This document shows, one piece after another, positions 5,598 through 7,829 of a stretch of DNA of 7,829 nt. Position 1 is the first letter of the stretch, and the number at the start of each line of letters is the position of its first letter. The position numbers and the translations under genes are program-made. The stretch covers positions 1 to 7,829 of the forward strand of contig JAEZOG010000059.1 of the NCBI GenBank assembly GCA_023414155.1, given 5' to 3'. Under the pieces are notes generated by a model. That model did not search any database. It had not been told where the DNA came from and was given only the letters and a program-made list of their open reading frames with translations. Source of the stretch: Cyanobacteria bacterium OH_CFB_184 (GTDB lineage: Bacteria; Cyanobacteriota; Vampirovibrionia; Gastranaerophilales; Gastranaerophilaceae).

Positions 5598-7538
5598 ATG
5601 TTATATTTATTTATTTCAATAATTACATTTATATTTGCTGGTTTAGTCCAAATATTTTTTAAAGAAAAGTTCAAAGCAACTTTTTATTCTATTTTTTCAT
5701 TTGTTGCTATGATTATCGGGCTAATCCCAAGCATATCTGTGCTATTTGATAATCGAACTGTAATCAAAACTATAAATTTCAATGGAATAATTGGGCGGGT
5801 AGATTTTGTACTTGATCCATTATCTGGATTTTTTATACTTTTATTTATTTCAATAGGTTTTATCGCTCTTCTGTATTCAAAAAAATATCTTGAGCCGTAT
5901 AAAAAAAGTTTGTCCGCTCATTATTTTTTCTTTAGCTTGTACTTAGTCTCAATGATTTTAGTTGTAACTGTTCAGAACATTTTATTTTTCTTAATCTGTT
6001 GGGAATTAATGAGTTTAACTTCATTTTTCTTACTTTTATTTGAAAACGAAAAAAAAGAAGTGAGACAAAAAGCCATAAACTATCTAATAAATATGCAAAT
6101 CGGAGTGTTATTCTTATTATCAGGATTTACGCTGCTTAACTTAAAGACTCACAGCTTAGCTTTTAGCAGCTTTGAAGGTCAAATTACTAACACAATATTC
6201 TTATTATTGACCGTCGGCTTTGGTATAAAAGCAGGTTTTGTACCTTTTCATTCTTGGCTACCAAAAGCACACCCTATTGCACCTTCTCACGTATCAGCAT
6301 TAATGAGCGGTGTTATGATTAAAACAGGAATATACGGTATTCTAAGACTATTAACTTTTATCGAAACCCCATCTTTATCAATATCTTATCTGATTTTATG
6401 TATAGGAATTTTCTCTGCATTTTTTGGAATTTTATATTCTATAGCGCAGAGAAATTACAAAAAAATGCTTGCTTATTCTTCAATCGAAAACATCGGTTTA
6501 ATAACTATTTCTTTAGGTATCGGCATGTTAGGATTGAGCTACAACAATAATATTATGAGCGCTTTAGGGTTCTTGGGAGCTTTTGCCCACATATTAAATC
6601 ACGCAATATTTAAACCATTATTATTTCTATGCGCCGGATCTGTATTATCAAAAACTCATACTACCGACAGCGAAAAACTAGGTGGATTAATCAAACAGAT
6701 GCCCTATACAGGAAGTGCATTTTTGATCGGTGCACTTGCTATATCAGCGCTGCCACCATTTAACGGTTTTATAAGTGAATTATTGATGTACCTTGCGATG
6801 CTTAACGGAATTTCAACAAAAAGCCATTTCCTTTTCCCTATATTAATAATCGCAATCGGTGCTCTTGCCTTTGTAGGAAGTATGGTACTGATAGGTTTTA
6901 CGAACATCTTTAGTATCGTATTTTTAGGAGAAGCAAGATCAGAAAAGGCTCAAGTTAAAGAAGATAGTCCAAAATCAATGCTAACAGCTATCTACATACT
7001 AACTGCAGCAGCTATTTTAATCGGTTTGTTTCCACAATATATCTTGCAAATATTAATAAATCCGTGCAATTTATTCCTTAACCACCCAATTCACTTTCCA
7101 TACAGTATCTTGAGCAAAGTTTCGTTAATCAATTTTATTTTAATACTTTTAATATCGGCTATTTTATTAGTAAGAGAATTTTTATTAAAAAACAAAAACG
7201 TAACGACAAATAGTACTTGGGGCTGTGCTTACGATAAACCAAATACAAAAATGCAATATACAAATTATTCGTATACAAGACCTTTTTTAGGATTCCTTAC
7301 ACCATTTTTTATAAGAGAACTTGATTTTAAAAATATAAAGGAAATTTTTCCTCAAAAAACACACTTCAAGTCTAAAAACATTGATTTGTTTGAGCATTAC
7401 ATAATAAAACCAATAATCAATTTAGATAAAACTCTAATAGAGAAATTTTACTGGGTACAAAGCGGAAACGTCCAAAAATATTTGTTATACGGTTTAATCT
7501 TTTTGCTTCTGGTAATAATTTGGGTGGTGAAAAAATGA
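5598..7538 (+). CDS. hyfB: Hydrogenase-4 subunit B-like proton-pumping membrane protein
   Basis: This 646-aa polytopic protein of the complex I NuoL/M/N-like antiporter family is close in length to E. coli HyfB (about 670). Family landmarks are in order: the transmembrane Glu136 in ICWELMSL; Lys211 in GFGIKAGFVPFHSW; the HxWLPxAHP block at 218-226 followed by SALMSG; NYKKMLAYSSIENIG at 286-300, with Asn where many relatives have Asp; His331, His335 and Lys339 in AHILNHAIFKPLLFLCAG; and ALPPFNGFISE at about 384-394. The C-terminal part has WGCAY followed by MQYT and a last membrane helix, as in HyfB/HycC rather than NuoL. It would translocate protons (or Na+) in an energy-converting hydrogenase or formate-hydrogenlyase-like complex. 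It leads the operon and its stop overlaps the hyfC-like start (ATGA), which supports this assignment. A related non-hydrogenase (Ehr-type) complex is possible, since catalytic subunits lie outside the window. Confidence 0.85.
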   Translation: MLYLFISIITFIFAGLVQIFFKEKFKATFYSIFSFVAMIIGLIPSISVLFDNRTVIKTINFNGIIGRVDFVLDPLSGFFILLFISIGFIALLYSKKYLEPYKKSLSAHYFFFSLYLVSMILVVTVQNILFFLICWELMSLTSFFLLLFENEKKEVRQKAINYLINMQIGVLFLLSGFTLLNLKTHSLAFSSFEGQITNTIFLLLTVGFGIKAGFVPFHSWLPKAHPIAPSHVSALMSGVMIKTGIYGILRLLTFIETPSLSISYLILCIGIFSAFFGILYSIAQRNYKKMLAYSSIENIGLITISLGIGMLGLSYNNNIMSALGFLGAFAHILNHAIFKPLLFLCAGSVLSKTHTTDSEKLGGLIKQMPYTGSAFLIGALAISALPPFNGFISELLMYLAMLNGISTKSHFLFPILIIAIGALAFVGSMVLIGFTNIFSIVFLGEARSEKAQVKEDSPKSMLTAIYILTAAAILIGLFPQYILQILINPCNLFLNHPIHFPYSILSKVSLINFILILLISAILLVREFLLKNKNVTTNSTWGCAYDKPNTKMQYTNYSYTRPFLGFLTPFFIRELDFKNIKEIFPQKTHFKSKNIDLFEHYIIKPIINLDKTLIEKFYWVQSGNVQKYLLYGLIFLLLVIIWVVKK

Positions 7539-7829
7539 TTAAATTACTATTATTATTGACGCTTCCATTTCTTTTTACCGGAATAATAAACAAATCAAAA
7601 GCTATTATTTCAGGCAGACAAGGTGCTTCTATTTTTCAGCCATACTTTGACTTTATAAAACTAATGAAAAAAGGTATAGTTCTCAGTAAAACAAGTTCTT
7701 TTATATTCAAAATAGCACCTTCTATAAATATAGCCTGCACAATAATTGCAGCGCTGGTCTTGTGCGTATTTCATTTTGAAGGTGATTTTATTTTATTTGC
7801 ATACGTTCTTGCACTTGGCAAATTCTTTT
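7535..7829 (+). CDS. hyfC: Hydrogenase-4 subunit C-like membrane protein, partial (C-terminus outside window)
   Basis: The first 98 residues are present. A hydrophobic N-terminal helix (about 3-19) is followed by GRQGASIFQPYFDFIKLMKK (27-46), the hallmark cytoplasmic loop of the NuoH/HyfC/HycD family. The equivalent in relatives is 'GRxGPxxxQPYxDxxKLxxK'. Then come APSINIACTIIAALVLCVF and another membrane helix. In complex I, NuoH forms the membrane base beneath the quinone cavity; in group 4 hydrogenases this subunit links the hydrophilic arm to the pump. The start codon overlaps the hyfB-like stop by 4 bases, so translation is probably coupled. GGTGG at 7523-7527, inside the upstream gene, may serve as ribosome site. 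HyfE, HyfF, HyfG and HyfI would be expected downstream. Confidence 0.85.
   Translation, partial: MIKLLLLLTLPFLFTGIINKSKAIISGRQGASIFQPYFDFIKLMKKGIVLSKTSSFIFKIAPSINIACTIIAALVLCVFHFEGDFILFAYVLALGKFF

Overview
This AT-rich window (7829 bases; roughly 30% GC by eye) looks like chromosomal DNA from a diderm anaerobic bacterium. Three things point that way: a very large AsmA-like envelope protein, a small exported coiled-coil protein, and the start of an energy-converting (group 4 type) hydrogenase or formate-hydrogenlyase-like membrane-arm operon. Low-GC gut lineages such as Gastranaerophilales (non-photosynthetic Cyanobacteria relatives) or Elusimicrobia would fit. That placement is a guess: no marker gene here fixes the taxonomy.

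Layout. Positions 1-884 are read on the minus strand. A two-gene unit of unrecognised small proteins (884 to 348; 114 aa, then a 62-aa protein made almost wholly of 15-residue repeats) ends in an intrinsic terminator. Beyond it a separate gene (295 to beyond position 1) encodes the N-terminal part of a DUF4145/HsdR-N-like protein. From 1052 on, everything reads on the plus strand. First is a short PhnA-domain protein without its usual zinc ribbon (1052-1261). Next is a 178-aa protein that I read as a CheD/CNF1-like deamidase-fold enzyme (1330-1866). Then come the 1045-aa AsmA-like protein (1944-5081), a 115-aa exported K/E/Q-rich coiled-coil protein with a good promoter of its own (5143-5490), and a clear intrinsic terminator (5500-5533). 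After the terminator a new transcription unit starts with hyfB-like (5598-7538), overlapping a hyfC-like gene (7535 to beyond the end) by 4 bases.

How the genes relate. The AsmA-like protein and the small exported protein are adjacent, and both end in similar charged helical tails (KEELKNLF / KKEIKGLF), so they may work at the same envelope site. HyfB and HyfC are the proton-pumping and quinone-site-like membrane subunits of a complex whose electron-transfer and catalytic subunits would lie to the right of the window. The candidate deamidase has no chemotaxis genes beside it, so its substrate cannot be inferred.

The least explained parts are the repeat protein with its 114-aa partner and the lone CheD-like protein. 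I see no CRISPR array, tRNA, rRNA, insertion sequence or attachment site. No gene-free stretch exceeds 300 bases; the longest is the divergent intergenic region at 885-1051.
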